DNA from: DTU052 sp050951725
Lineage (GTDB): Bacteria; Bacillota; Syntrophomonadia; Syntrophomonadales; DTU052
Assembly: GCA_050951725.1 (NCBI GenBank)
Contig: JBMNJO010000022.1
Location: 25,297 to 89,296 of the forward strand
Length of the DNA: 64,000 nucleotides
Direction: 5' to 3'
Shown here: piece after piece, positions 40,586 to 49,408 of the stretch
Layout: each line of letters starts with the position of its first letter
How positions within the stretch are numbered: the stretch's first letter is position 1
Position numbers and translations under genes: made by a program
The notes under the pieces: model-generated
The model's database searches: none
The model's input: the letters and a program-made list of their open reading frames with translations, nothing else
Told to the model about the DNA's origin: nothing

Positions 40586-41959
40586 ATGACATTACAAAGA
40601 GTATCTGAGTATATAAACCGTCATCAGCTGATTGCTTCTGGTGAGCTGGTGGTGGTGGGAGTGTCGGGTGGGCCGGATTCGGTTGCCCTCCTGCACATGC
40701 TCCTGCAGCTGCGTGAGTCTCTGGGATTTCGGATACACGCGGCTCATGTGCATCACGGACTGCGATCCGAAGCTGATCTGGATCAGGATCTGGTTGAGGC
40801 CATCTGCCGTGATTGGCAGGTCCCCTATTCCCTGCATCGGGTGGATGTTGCCGCTATGGCCAGGAAAGAGAAGATGTCGGTAGAAGAGGCGGGGCGCGAA
40901 GCCCGCTATCGTTTTCTGGAGGATACGCGCCAGCAGCTCGGAGGACATAAGGTGGCTACGGCTCACCATAGGGGAGACCAGGCGGAAACGGTACTCCTGC
41001 ACCTGATTCAAGGAACCGGGGCCCTGGGACTGCAGGGGATCCTGCCCCTGCGTGACCGCATCATCCGACCGCTTTTGGATGTGACACAGAGCGAGATCAT
41101 GGAGTATCTGCAGACTAATGACTTACCTTACCGTATTGATTGTTCAAACTTTGATAACAATTATCTTAGAAACCGGATTCGCTGGGAGCTGCTGCCTTTC
41201 TTAGAAGAGAGCTTCAACCCGGCCATGGTGGATGTACTCTGCCGGTTGGCCGAAGTAATGAAGGAGGAGAATCACTATTGGGAGAAGCAGGTAAGAAAGG
41301 CCATGGATGAATTGGTGACAGATGAAGAGGGTTCTCATCTGGCTGTCCGGGCAGAAAGCATTGAAGAGATGCCCCTGGCTTTGCAGCGCCGTTTTGTGCA
41401 TCAAATCCTCCGCCGAGCCGGAAGCAGGCGGGTTACCTGGGACGATGTTGAACGGGTTATTGACCTGCTGTCGCGGCAGGGGTCGGACCGCAGGGTACCG
41501 GTTAGTGGGGGCAAATGGGTAAGAAAATCCTACGAAGTGCTGGAATTCGGTACCGAAAAAGCTGCTATGACCGGCTTCAGCTATCAGCTTGAGGTGCCGG
41601 GACGGACCGAAATCAAAGAGATAGGCCTCCTGGTCAGTACACGGCTGCTGTCAGAGGAACCTACGACTACTCCTGACGAAACTGCTGTTTTTGACTGGGA
41701 ATCTTTAAAAAAGCCGCTCATTATCCGTTCGCGGCGTCCAGGTGACAGGTTTTGGCCGCGGGGGTTAGGCGGCAGTCAAAAGCTGAAAAAATACCTGATT
41801 GACAAAAAAGTCCCGGTGGCGGAGAGGGACCGGATAGGTATTCTGGCCGGTGGTGATGAAATCTACTGGATTATCGGTCACCGGCGGGATGAACGGGGAC
41901 AGGTTAACCCCCACACCCGGAAATTTCTGGAGGTTAGAGTATCCAATGTCGACAAATAA
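40586..41959 (+). CDS. tilS: tRNA(Ile)-lysidine synthetase
   Basis: TilS puts lysine on C34 of tRNA-Ile(CAU), changing its codon from AUG to AUA. The 457 residues have the PP-loop VGVSGGPDSVALLHML (about 24-39), HVHHGLRSEAD, the HHRGDQAETVLLHLIQGTG segment, RPLLDVTQSEI and the C-terminal TilS domain RSRRPGDRFWPRGLGGSQKL. ATG at 40586 is used because the PP-loop then lies at the usual distance and GGGGAA stands just before; a further ATG is four codons upstream. The hprT gene that usually sits between tilS and ftsH is missing. Confidence 0.94.
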   Translation: MTLQRVSEYINRHQLIASGELVVVGVSGGPDSVALLHMLLQLRESLGFRIHAAHVHHGLRSEADLDQDLVEAICRDWQVPYSLHRVDVAAMARKEKMSVEEAGREARYRFLEDTRQQLGGHKVATAHHRGDQAETVLLHLIQGTGALGLQGILPLRDRIIRPLLDVTQSEIMEYLQTNDLPYRIDCSNFDNNYLRNRIRWELLPFLEESFNPAMVDVLCRLAEVMKEENHYWEKQVRKAMDELVTDEEGSHLAVRAESIEEMPLALQRRFVHQILRRAGSRRVTWDDVERVIDLLSRQGSDRRVPVSGGKWVRKSYEVLEFGTEKAAMTGFSYQLEVPGRTEIKEIGLLVSTRLLSEEPTTTPDETAVFDWESLKKPLIIRSRRPGDRFWPRGLGGSQKLKKYLIDKKVPVAERDRIGILAGGDEIYWIIGHRRDERGQVNPHTRKFLEVRVSNVDK

Positions 41960-41967
41960 CACCTTCA

Positions 41968-41997
41968 TTGCCAAGGAAAAATGAATTATGCTACAAT
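41968..41997 (+). promoter_or_regulatory. Sigma-A-type promoter for ftsH
   Basis: TTGCCA (41968-41973) and TACAAT (41992-41997), 18 bases apart, about 30 bases before the ftsH start. Confidence 0.55.
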
Positions 41998-42027
41998 TTA
42001 TCACAGACTAGCTAGGGGGGGGACATA

Positions 42028-43845
42028 TTGGAAAGAACCCTGAAAAACATTGCTATTTACGCATTAATAGTCTTAATCGCTTTATTTGCTATTAAATGGA
42101 CTTCCCCGGTTGAAGAGCCCAAACAGGCCATCGACTACAGCACCTTTTACAAGGCGGTTGTGAATGATAAGGTCGAGAGTGTTGTAATCACTCCCAAAAA
42201 TGAAGTGTACGTGGTTGAAGGAGTCTACAAAGACGGTAAAGCCTTCACCACTACCGCTTTTCAGGAGGAAAATCTGCCGGAAGTCCTAAGGGCGCATAAT
42301 GTCAAGATTGAGCCCAAGCCAACTCCGGAACCAGCCTGGTGGGCGGGAGTCCTGACTACGTTCCTGCCGATTCTGCTCCTGATTGGTTTTATGGTATTGA
42401 TGATGCAGCAGACTCAGGGCGGCGGAAACCGGGTAATGCAGTTTGGCCGCAGCCGGGCCCGTATGATGAATCCGGAAACAACCAAGGTTACATTTCAGGA
42501 TGTGGCTGGGGCGGATGAAGCCAAAGAGGAGCTGCAGGAGGTCATTGACTTCCTGATGAGTCCCTCCAAATTCTCGCAGATAGGAGCCAAGATACCCAAA
42601 GGGGTTCTGCTGTATGGGGCACCGGGAACCGGCAAAACGCTGCTGGCGAAGGCGGTTTCAGGGGAAGCTGGCGTGCCCTTCTTTTCCATCAGCGGCTCTG
42701 ATTTTGTGGAGATGTTTGTGGGAGTAGGTGCCGCCAGAGTCCGCGACCTGTTTGAGCAGGCCAAGAAGAATTCTCCCTGTATCGTGTTTATCGATGAGAT
42801 TGATGCCGTTGGCCGCCAGAGGGGCGCCGGACTGGGGGGCGGTCATGACGAGAGGGAGCAGACCCTGAACCAGCTGCTGGTCGAGATGGACGGTTTCGCT
42901 ACCAATGAAGCCATAATTGTCATGGCTGCGACCAACCGGCCTGATATCCTGGATCCGGCACTCCTGCGCCCGGGTCGCTTTGATCGGCATATAACCATTG
43001 ACCGTCCAGATGTCAAGGGGCGGCAGGCGATACTGGGAGTTCACATGCGCAACAAGCCAATGGATGAAAATATCAACCTGGAGGTTCTGGCCAAGAGAAC
43101 CCCCGGTTTTACCGGGGCTGATCTGGCGAACATGGTGAACGAAGCAGCCTTGTTGGCAGCACGCCGCAACAAGAAGGTTGTCGGGATGCAAGAACTTGAA
43201 GAAGCCATCGAACGAGTCATCGCGGGACCGGAGAAAAAATCCCGGGTAATATCTGATTCCGAAAAGCGATTGGTGGCTTATCATGAGGCTGGCCACGCGG
43301 TAGTCAGCTATTATCTGGAGCACACTGACAAGCTGCATAAGATATCAATCATACCCAGAGGGAGGGCCGGTGGGTACACCCTACTGCTCCCGGAAGAGGA
43401 TCGGAATTATATTACCAAATCCAGGTTGCTGGATGATGTGGTGGTCCTTATGGGAGGAAGGGTGGCCGAGAGCGTGGTCTTGAATGAGATCAGCACCGGT
43501 GCTCAGAATGACCTGCAGCGAGCGACCGATATTGTGCGGAAAATGATCACCGAGTATGGAATGTCCGAAGAGTTAGGCCCGCTGACCTTTGGCCGCAGAC
43601 AGGAGGAGGTCTTCCTGGGTCGTGATCTGGGACATGACCGTAACTACTCGGATGCCATCGCTTTTGCCATTGACAAGGAGGCCCATGCTTTTGTCGAAAA
43701 GTCTTATGACAAGGCCAAGAGCCTTCTGGAGGAGCATATCGATAAACTGCATAAGGTAGCAGAGCGTTTGATGGAAGTGGAGATAATGGATGGGGACGAA
43801 TTCCGAGCTATAATGGAGGGTAAGACCTCCGAGGAGGAGTCGTAG
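42028..43845 (+). CDS. ftsH: ATP-dependent zinc metalloprotease FtsH
   Basis: FtsH is the membrane-anchored AAA+ protease for misfolded membrane proteins and regulators such as SpoVM targets in sporulation. The 605 residues show two membrane helices (about 7-24 and 104-126), Walker A GAPGTGKTLLAKAV near 197, Walker B CIVFIDEIDAVG, the SRH region NRPDILDPALLRPGRFD, and the HEAGH zinc site near 419. Starts at TTG behind GGGGGGG. ndk begins 1 base after its stop. Confidence 0.97.
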   Translation: MERTLKNIAIYALIVLIALFAIKWTSPVEEPKQAIDYSTFYKAVVNDKVESVVITPKNEVYVVEGVYKDGKAFTTTAFQEENLPEVLRAHNVKIEPKPTPEPAWWAGVLTTFLPILLLIGFMVLMMQQTQGGGNRVMQFGRSRARMMNPETTKVTFQDVAGADEAKEELQEVIDFLMSPSKFSQIGAKIPKGVLLYGAPGTGKTLLAKAVSGEAGVPFFSISGSDFVEMFVGVGAARVRDLFEQAKKNSPCIVFIDEIDAVGRQRGAGLGGGHDEREQTLNQLLVEMDGFATNEAIIVMAATNRPDILDPALLRPGRFDRHITIDRPDVKGRQAILGVHMRNKPMDENINLEVLAKRTPGFTGADLANMVNEAALLAARRNKKVVGMQELEEAIERVIAGPEKKSRVISDSEKRLVAYHEAGHAVVSYYLEHTDKLHKISIIPRGRAGGYTLLLPEEDRNYITKSRLLDDVVVLMGGRVAESVVLNEISTGAQNDLQRATDIVRKMITEYGMSEELGPLTFGRRQEEVFLGRDLGHDRNYSDAIAFAIDKEAHAFVEKSYDKAKSLLEEHIDKLHKVAERLMEVEIMDGDEFRAIMEGKTSEEES

Positions 43846-43846
43846 G

Positions 43847-44260
43847 TTGGAAAGAACCTTCCTGATGGTTAAACCTGACGGGGTGAAACGCGGCCTGGTA
43901 GGTCAGGTTATCAGCCGCATCGAAACCAGCGGTTTTAGTATGGCGGGCATTAAGATGCTCAGGATCAGTGAAGAGCTGGCCCGAGAACACTATGCCGAAC
44001 ACATCGGAAAACCTTTTTTCGATGAGATGCTATCCTTCATAACCTCAGGACCAGTGGTAGCCATGGTATGGCAAGGTCCTGACGCTATCAAGACCATTCG
44101 TGAATTGATGGGAGCAACCGATCCCGCCAAGGCCCAACCAGGCACTATCCGCGGGGACCTGGGCGGATCGATATCCCAAAATGTGGTTCACGGCTCCGAT
44201 TCCCCCGCCGCCGCAAAGCGGGAGATCGGATTGTTCTTCGAAAGTAACGAACTTCTATAA
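43847..44260 (+). CDS. ndk: Nucleoside diphosphate kinase
   Basis: Ndk equilibrates nucleoside tri- and diphosphates. The 137-residue protein has MVKPDGVKRGLVGQVISRIE, TDPAKAQPGTIRGD and NVVHGSDSPAAAKREI with the phospho-accepting His115. It starts with TTG immediately after ftsH (GGAGGAG in the last ftsH codons serves as ribosome site). Its stop codon lies inside the following palindrome. Confidence 0.96.
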   Translation: MERTFLMVKPDGVKRGLVGQVISRIETSGFSMAGIKMLRISEELAREHYAEHIGKPFFDEMLSFITSGPVVAMVWQGPDAIKTIRELMGATDPAKAQPGTIRGDLGGSISQNVVHGSDSPAAAKREIGLFFESNELL

Positions 44261-44329
44261 AAGTGAATCAAGGGGACAGTCCCCGTGATGCATTTTGCAT
44301 CACGGGGACTGTCCCCTTGATTCACTTTT
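44259..44329. repeat. GGGGACAGTCCCC palindrome, longest copy, after ndk
   Basis: A perfect inverted repeat with 34-base arms (44259-44292 and 44296-44329) and TTT at the centre. Inside each arm lies the smaller palindrome GGGGACAGTCCCC. The first arm starts in the ndk stop codon. The second ends in TTTT, so it can also terminate. Confidence 0.9.
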
Positions 44330-44341
44330 GCCAAAACGGAT

Positions 44342-44370
44342 TTTGTATTACCCGGTAATGCAAGTATAAT
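44342..44370 (+). promoter_or_regulatory. Sigma-A-type promoter for fhs
   Basis: TATAAT at 44365-44370 with a weak -35 TTTGTA at 44342-44347, spacing 17. It starts just after the palindrome, about 75 bases before the fhs start. Confidence 0.5.
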
Positions 44371-44443
44371 AAGAACATGATGTCTAAAAAAGAAAGTTTT
44401 AGTTTGGGCATTGTGAATTTGATCACATAAAGGGGGCCGGAAT

Positions 44444-46111
44444 GTGAAAAGCGATGTTGAGATTGCTCAGGAGGCACGATTAGAGAGGATTGAGGCCATA
44501 GCTGAAAAGGCCGGACTGTTGGAGGACGAGATTGAACTATACGGACGCAGCAAGGCCAAGGTGTCCCTGAAAGCCATGGAGCGACTGCAGGGACGTCCTC
44601 CGGGCAAATTGGTCCTGGTTACAGCCATTAATCCAACCTCGGCAGGTGAAGGCAAAACCACGGTTACTATTGGATTGGGTCAGGCCTTGAACCGCATGGG
44701 AAAAAAGGCAATCATTGCGCTCCGGGAGCCAAGTCTGGGTCCCTGTTTTGGAGTCAAAGGCGGTGCGACCGGGGGTGGATTTTCCCAGGTGGTGCCGATG
44801 GAAGACATTAACCTTCATTTTACCGGGGACATACATGCCGTCAGCACCGCTCACAATCTCCTGGCGGACCTGGTTACCAACAGCTATTATTTTGATAATC
44901 CGCGGGGTATTTCTCCTACCCGGATCACCTGGCCGCGGGTAGTTGACTTAAACGACCGTTTTCTGCGTAAAATCGTGATCGGCATGGGGGGTAAAGCCCA
45001 TGGCATCCCCCTGGAGACTGGATTTGACATATCCGTGGCCTCCGAGGTTATGGCCTGTCTCTGCCTGAGCCGCGACCTCATGGACCTTAAGAATCGGCTG
45101 AGCCGTATCATCGTGGCCTACACTGACAGCGGAGAACCAATTACCGCCCAGGATATGCAGGCGGTCGGTTCCATGGCGGTCTTGCTGAAGGAGGCCATCA
45201 AACCCAATCTGGTGCAGACCCTGGAAAACACCCCGGCCTTTATCCACGGGGGACCTTTTGCCAATATAGCGCATGGCTGTTCCAGCCTGGCAGCCACCGA
45301 AATGGGTCTTAAACTGGGAGATTACCTGGTGACTGAAGCCGGATTCGGCGCCGACCTGGGGGCGGAAAAGTTTCTGGACCTGAAGTGCCGTTTATTGGGA
45401 CGGGGACCGGATGCGGTGGTTATTGTGGCTTCGATTCGGGCCTTGAAGCTTCATGGTGGCGCAAATAAGAGTCATTTGACCATTCCCAATGAGAGGGCAG
45501 TAGCAGACGGATTGGCCAATCTGCAAAAGCATATAGAAAACCTGAGAAAGTATGGATTATCGGCAGTGGTTGCCCTGAACAGGTTCCCGACCGACACGGA
45601 GGAGGAAATCGAAGAGGTTCGCCGCCTCTGTCAAGAGATGGGGACCAGGTTTGCGGTTTCAAATGTCTGGGAGGCCGGAGGTGAAGGTGGAATCGAACTT
45701 GCCACCAGAGTCATCGAGGCAGCGGAAAACCCATCGGATTTTCATTTCCTTTATGAACTGAACCGTCCCATCGAGGAAAAGATCGAGACCATCGCCCGGG
45801 AGATATACGGCGCCGGCAGGGTGGACTATCTGGGACCGGCTTTGAAATCACTGGAGAGCCTGGAACAGTTGGGCTTCGGAGACCTGCCGATTTGTGTTGC
45901 CAAGACGCAGTATTCGCTTACTGATGATCCTGCAGTCCTGGGGCGACCTGAGGGATTCACCGTGACCGTACGGGATGTCCGGGTTTCGGCTGGTGCCCAG
46001 TTTATTGTCGCGCTGATGGGAAATATTGTCACGATGCCCGGCCTGTCCCGTAACCCGGCCGCCCATCACATTGATATAGATGCCAGTGGCCGTATCACCG
46101 GTCTCTTTTAA
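44444..46111 (+). CDS. fhs: Formate--tetrahydrofolate ligase (formyl-THF synthetase)
   Basis: Fhs joins formate to tetrahydrofolate using ATP, the second step of the methyl branch of the Wood-Ljungdahl pathway and a source of one-carbon units for purines. The 555 residues have the P-loop-like NPTSAGEGKTTVTIGLGQAL (about 67-86), EPSLGPCFGVKGGATGGG, and the DINLHFTGD segment. GTG start behind AAAGGGGGCC. With fdhA and focA in the same window it links CO2/formate to folate chemistry; folP-folBK lie just downstream. Confidence 0.96.
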   Translation: MKSDVEIAQEARLERIEAIAEKAGLLEDEIELYGRSKAKVSLKAMERLQGRPPGKLVLVTAINPTSAGEGKTTVTIGLGQALNRMGKKAIIALREPSLGPCFGVKGGATGGGFSQVVPMEDINLHFTGDIHAVSTAHNLLADLVTNSYYFDNPRGISPTRITWPRVVDLNDRFLRKIVIGMGGKAHGIPLETGFDISVASEVMACLCLSRDLMDLKNRLSRIIVAYTDSGEPITAQDMQAVGSMAVLLKEAIKPNLVQTLENTPAFIHGGPFANIAHGCSSLAATEMGLKLGDYLVTEAGFGADLGAEKFLDLKCRLLGRGPDAVVIVASIRALKLHGGANKSHLTIPNERAVADGLANLQKHIENLRKYGLSAVVALNRFPTDTEEEIEEVRRLCQEMGTRFAVSNVWEAGGEGGIELATRVIEAAENPSDFHFLYELNRPIEEKIETIAREIYGAGRVDYLGPALKSLESLEQLGFGDLPICVAKTQYSLTDDPAVLGRPEGFTVTVRDVRVSAGAQFIVALMGNIVTMPGLSRNPAAHHIDIDASGRITGLF

Positions 46112-46488
46112 GAGATGGTGTCTCTGGAAACCGGTCAGCGGGGCTGGGTGTTAGTTATCCGGATGATTATCGAAACGAACGGTGGTTTCATTTCGTAACA
46201 GGTTTTTTGGGACCCGGTACATGAATTTAATTCGGTACCGGGTTTACAAGCGGGAACCGTGTTAATCACCGCACGCAGGTATTATAATAATAGTAGGACC
46301 CGCCGCAGCGGTGGTAAACTCTGGATTTCGGAACGATCCCCTGTGGCGGGAAGCGTTTACGCTAACAAACAGATCTGTCGCAACAGCATCCTAAAGGTCC
46401 AAAAGGATTGCATTGGAACAGGGGACAGGATGGCAATACTGATGAGCTTTAAGCAGGTGTTTCAATTCGGGTCAAGGAGGGTTTAATA
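46112..46488. other. Intergenic region fhs to HD-domain gene, with hairpins and possible structured leader
   Basis: A hairpin ACCCGGTAC / GTACCGGGT (46212-46243) could end fhs, though it has no T-run. TATAAT lies at 46283-46288 with only a poor -35, followed by a leader of about 200 bases. In it CCCGCC (46299-46304) can pair with GGCGGG (46345-46350) while GTAAAC (46314-46319) can pair with GTTTAC (46355-46360), an interleaved, pseudoknot-like arrangement. A 75-codon open frame here has no ribosome site or family match. Confidence 0.4.
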
Positions 46489-47010
46489 ATGAAGAGAGTT
46501 GACTCCATCCTCAAAGATCCGGTTTATGTGGAGTACATAAACCACAACATGATGGCGGCCAAAGATGATCCATTCTGTAAACACGATCTGGCACATATGG
46601 TGGATGTAGCCCGCATAGCTTATATCCTGATCCTGGAGTACCAGGACCTCGCTTACTTTATCAAGGATGCGGGCCTTTCCGGCAGGGAAGCCGCCAAGGA
46701 GGTAATTTACGCGGCGGGACTGCTGCATGATATTGGCAAATGGAAGGAGTATGAAGAGGGGGTCGACCATGCGGCCTATAGTGCGCGCCTGGCCAACGAA
46801 CTGCTGGCTCGGGCCGGGTTCGATGAGAACGAGATCAGAATCATCGCCCGTGCTATATATGAACACCGCAACATCAGCCGGGAAATGAGCTTTCTGGGAG
46901 AGAGGATGCACCGGGCGGATAACCTTTCCCGGGCCTGTTCTCAATGTGAGGCCAAGGAGAACTGCTGCAAATACCAGAACAAAGAGACCGGATTATTCCT
47001 TCTTTACTGA
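46489..47010 (+). CDS. HD-domain phosphohydrolase-like protein with C-terminal Cys cluster
   Basis: A 173-residue HD-superfamily protein: KHDLAHMVDVARIA supplies the first His (about 36), GLLHDIGKWKEY the HD pair (80-81), then VDHAA, IYEHR and HRADNLSRAC with further His/Asp. The C-terminus adds four cysteines (C150, C153, C159, C160) in CSQCEAKENCC that could hold a metal or Fe-S cluster. Substrate unknown; HD proteins usually hydrolyse phosphoesters of nucleotides. Start ATG follows CAAGGAGGG. It stands between fhs and folP, so a folate-related phosphatase role is conceivable but only by position. Confidence 0.78.
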   Translation: MKRVDSILKDPVYVEYINHNMMAAKDDPFCKHDLAHMVDVARIAYILILEYQDLAYFIKDAGLSGREAAKEVIYAAGLLHDIGKWKEYEEGVDHAAYSARLANELLARAGFDENEIRIIARAIYEHRNISREMSFLGERMHRADNLSRACSQCEAKENCCKYQNKETGLFLLY

Positions 47011-47135
47011 CCCTGCAACCGTAAAATTTGGTAAGCAGACTGGACCCGGACTATACCGGTATGACACGTGTTTTGGGTAAAGGGATCCAAGATAGCCGGG
47101 TAATGATTACATAATCGATTGTAACAAGGAGCATC

Positions 47136-48320
47136 ATGAGCGGACATCGAGTTATAAGTATAAACGACACTCGCGAAGCCGAGAGATACCTAAGAGAAAT
47201 AGGAGCAGAGGAATTGGGAATCAGACTAATGGTTCCCAAAGCCGTTTTTAGAGCTGTCAAGATTCATGCGGTTCGCACCCGGGTGGCGGGTATCATCAAA
47301 CAGGAGATGCTGGCAAAGGGCGGTGAGGCAGCGGTTAGTCGGGGGACCATAACGGGAGAGGGTAATACCGACATACTGCTGCTGGGGACCCTCCGTCAGT
47401 ACCAACTTTTGATAGACAAGCTCAGGCTGCAGCCTTTTGGTCTGAAAAAGCTGGCGGCTGAGCTGGAACAGGTACTACAGGACCTCGAGTCCGAAGGCCG
47501 GTCCAAACTGAGTCTGGCCGGAGGGCGCGAATTAATACTGGGCGAAAAGACCCTGATCATGGGAATACTGAATGTAACCCCGGACTCGTTTTATGATGGA
47601 GGACGCTACTGCGAATTGGATGCTGCCATCAGGCGGGCCCGGGTAATGGTTGACGAAGGCGCAGACATCATTGACCTCGGCGGGTATTCCACCCGGCCGG
47701 GGGCCGAGCCGGTCTCTCCAGCGGAGGAAATCGCCCGGGTGGTTCCGGTCCTGAAGCGGCTAAAGCAGGAATTGCCAGACATACCGGTATCAGTGGATAC
47801 CTTTGTGGCCGAGACCGCTAGTGCGGCCTTGGAAGCAGGTGCGGATATAATCAACGATCCGGGAGGTCTTAAGGCTGACCCGCAGATGGGCGCAGTAGTT
47901 GCGGGGTACGGCTCTCCGGTGGTTATTATGCACAACCGCCTGGGCGGGGGCTACCAGGACCTTATGTCCGAGGTGATTGCTGATCTTGATAATGCTATTA
48001 ACCTGGCGATTGAGCAGGGAATTCCCTGGGAACAGATCATTGTTGACCCGGGGATCGGCTTTGGTAAAACCGGAGCCGAGAGCCTGGCCCTGATTAAGAA
48101 CCTGGGTGAGTTAAGATCACTGGGACGGCCGATCCTGCTGGGAGTCTCCAATAAATCCTTCATTGGCCAGGTCAGCGGGGACCCGGCCAGCGAACGGCTC
48201 TCTGGATCCCTGGCCGCAGCGGTGGCCGGAGTTATGAACGGCGCCGGGATAGTGCGAGTCCACAACGTCAGGGAAACCAAGAGGGCCCTGATGCTGGTGG
48301 ATGCGATAATGGGGGCGTAA
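47136..48320 (+). CDS. folP: Dihydropteroate synthase with N-terminal extension
   Basis: FolP condenses p-aminobenzoate with dihydropterin pyrophosphate. The TIM-barrel DHPS domain starts near residue 135: LIMGILNVTPDSFYDGG, DIIDLGGYSTRPGAEPV, SVDTF, INDPGG, VIMHNR, DPGIGFGK and SNKSFIG are all present. Ahead of it are about 130 extra residues (from MSGHRVISINDTREAERYLR) without catalytic motifs, seen in many clostridial DHPS proteins, function unknown. Total 394 residues against about 280 for common DHPS. folBK starts 1 base after its stop. Confidence 0.93.
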   Translation: MSGHRVISINDTREAERYLREIGAEELGIRLMVPKAVFRAVKIHAVRTRVAGIIKQEMLAKGGEAAVSRGTITGEGNTDILLLGTLRQYQLLIDKLRLQPFGLKKLAAELEQVLQDLESEGRSKLSLAGGRELILGEKTLIMGILNVTPDSFYDGGRYCELDAAIRRARVMVDEGADIIDLGGYSTRPGAEPVSPAEEIARVVPVLKRLKQELPDIPVSVDTFVAETASAALEAGADIINDPGGLKADPQMGAVVAGYGSPVVIMHNRLGGGYQDLMSEVIADLDNAINLAIEQGIPWEQIIVDPGIGFGKTGAESLALIKNLGELRSLGRPILLGVSNKSFIGQVSGDPASERLSGSLAAAVAGVMNGAGIVRVHNVRETKRALMLVDAIMGA

Positions 48321-48321
48321 C

Positions 48322-49137
48322 ATGGATGAGGTGCTGCTTAAAGGCCTAAGGTTTGACGGCCGGCATGGGACTACTGCCGAGGAAAGAGCCCATCCCCAGA
48401 CCTTTGAGGTTGATCTTGTTCTATACCTGGACCTGCGCAAAGCAGGGGCCACCGACTGCCTTGAGATGACGGCGGATTACTCGCTGGTCTACCAGGAAGT
48501 CCGGCAGATTGTGGAGGAGGAGAGCTTCAACCTGCTGGAAGCCCTGGCAGAAAGGATCGCCGGGCGGGTGCTGGCTTTTAACCGGGTGGTGCGGGTCAGT
48601 GTAACCGTGAAGAAACTGCATCCCCCTATTTCAGGACAGTATGAATATTTTGCGGTCCGCCTGGAGAGAGAACGGCCGCAGCACCTGGCCTTTATCGGCC
48701 TGGGTACGAATCTGGGCAACCGGGAGGAAAATCTGGCCCTGGCCCGTCAAAGAATCACCGCACTCCCTCATACCGATGCGGTTAAGTTTTCTTCGGTCTA
48801 TTCCACCTTACCTTGGGGCCGGACAGAACAGCCTGAGTTTTTAAACCAGGTGGTATCAATCGATACCCGTCTGACGCCCCGGGAGCTGCTTGAGGAGCTC
48901 CTTGACATAGAAAAAGACATGGGACGTGAACGAATCGAATGTTGGGGACCCAGAATCATTGACCTCGACCTCTTGCTCTATGGTGACCAGGTGATTAAGG
49001 AACCGGATCTGGTGGTCCCCCATCCCTGGCTGACCAAACGGGCTTTCGTTCTTACCCCCTTACTGGAAATTGCCCCCGGTCTTAAAATGCCGGACGGTCG
49101 TTACATACGCGAAATCCTGGCCAACCTGCCGCAGTGA
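48322..49137 (+). CDS. folK: Fused dihydroneopterin aldolase / 6-hydroxymethyl-dihydropterin pyrophosphokinase
   Basis: Two folate enzymes in one 271-residue chain. Residues 1-115 are FolB (LLKGLRFDGRHGTTAEERAH, TADYSLVYQEV, FNLLEALAERIA, VRVSVTVKKLHPP); residues 118-271 are FolK (AFIGLGTNLGNREENLALAR, PEFLNQVVSIDT, the GPRIIDLDLLLYGD ATP/Mg motif and VPHPWLTKRAFVLTPL). FolB and FolK catalyse consecutive steps, with FolP directly upstream providing the third. The gene's stop codon lies in a palindrome. Confidence 0.95.
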   Translation: MDEVLLKGLRFDGRHGTTAEERAHPQTFEVDLVLYLDLRKAGATDCLEMTADYSLVYQEVRQIVEEESFNLLEALAERIAGRVLAFNRVVRVSVTVKKLHPPISGQYEYFAVRLERERPQHLAFIGLGTNLGNREENLALARQRITALPHTDAVKFSSVYSTLPWGRTEQPEFLNQVVSIDTRLTPRELLEELLDIEKDMGRERIECWGPRIIDLDLLLYGDQVIKEPDLVVPHPWLTKRAFVLTPLLEIAPGLKMPDGRYIREILANLPQ

Positions 49138-49197
49138 AGCAAGGGGACAGTCTTTATGATGCATTTTGCATCATGGGGATTGTCCCCTTGCTTCACT
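49133..49197. repeat. GGGGACAG palindrome after folBK
   Basis: AGTGAAGCAAGGGGACAG ... CTTGCTTCACT-type inverted repeat, arms about 31 bases, centre TTT, with a few mismatches (TCTTTATGATGCA against TGCATCATGGGGA). It overlaps the folBK stop codon. Same subfamily as 44259. Confidence 0.85.
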
Positions 49198-49220
49198 CCG
49201 AAAATAGGTGTTTAATGATT

Positions 49221-49250
49221 TTGACAAATTATTGCGATTGGTTGTACATT
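49221..49250 (+). promoter_or_regulatory. Sigma-A-type promoter before the pantothenate genes
   Basis: A perfect TTGACA at 49221-49226 and TACATT at 49245-49250, 18 bases apart. The leader to the next gene is about 150 bases. Confidence 0.55.
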
Positions 49251-49408
49251 GGCTGGATTCCATGCTAAAATAAAATCCACAGAATGGTGCGGAAAATTTA
49301 ATTTCTCCCGCCGGACTCCTGGTAAATCCGCTTGTATCCATTGGGGGCCAAGACGGTAAACTTGAGTAACGGCTGGACGGTAGCTGTTACTCTCAAGGGG
49401 GGTTTCTC

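Noticed and set aside
46259..46486. A 75-codon open frame before the HD-domain gene
   Set aside because: No ribosome box, unusual composition, overlaps the promoter/leader hairpins; more likely untranslated leader.
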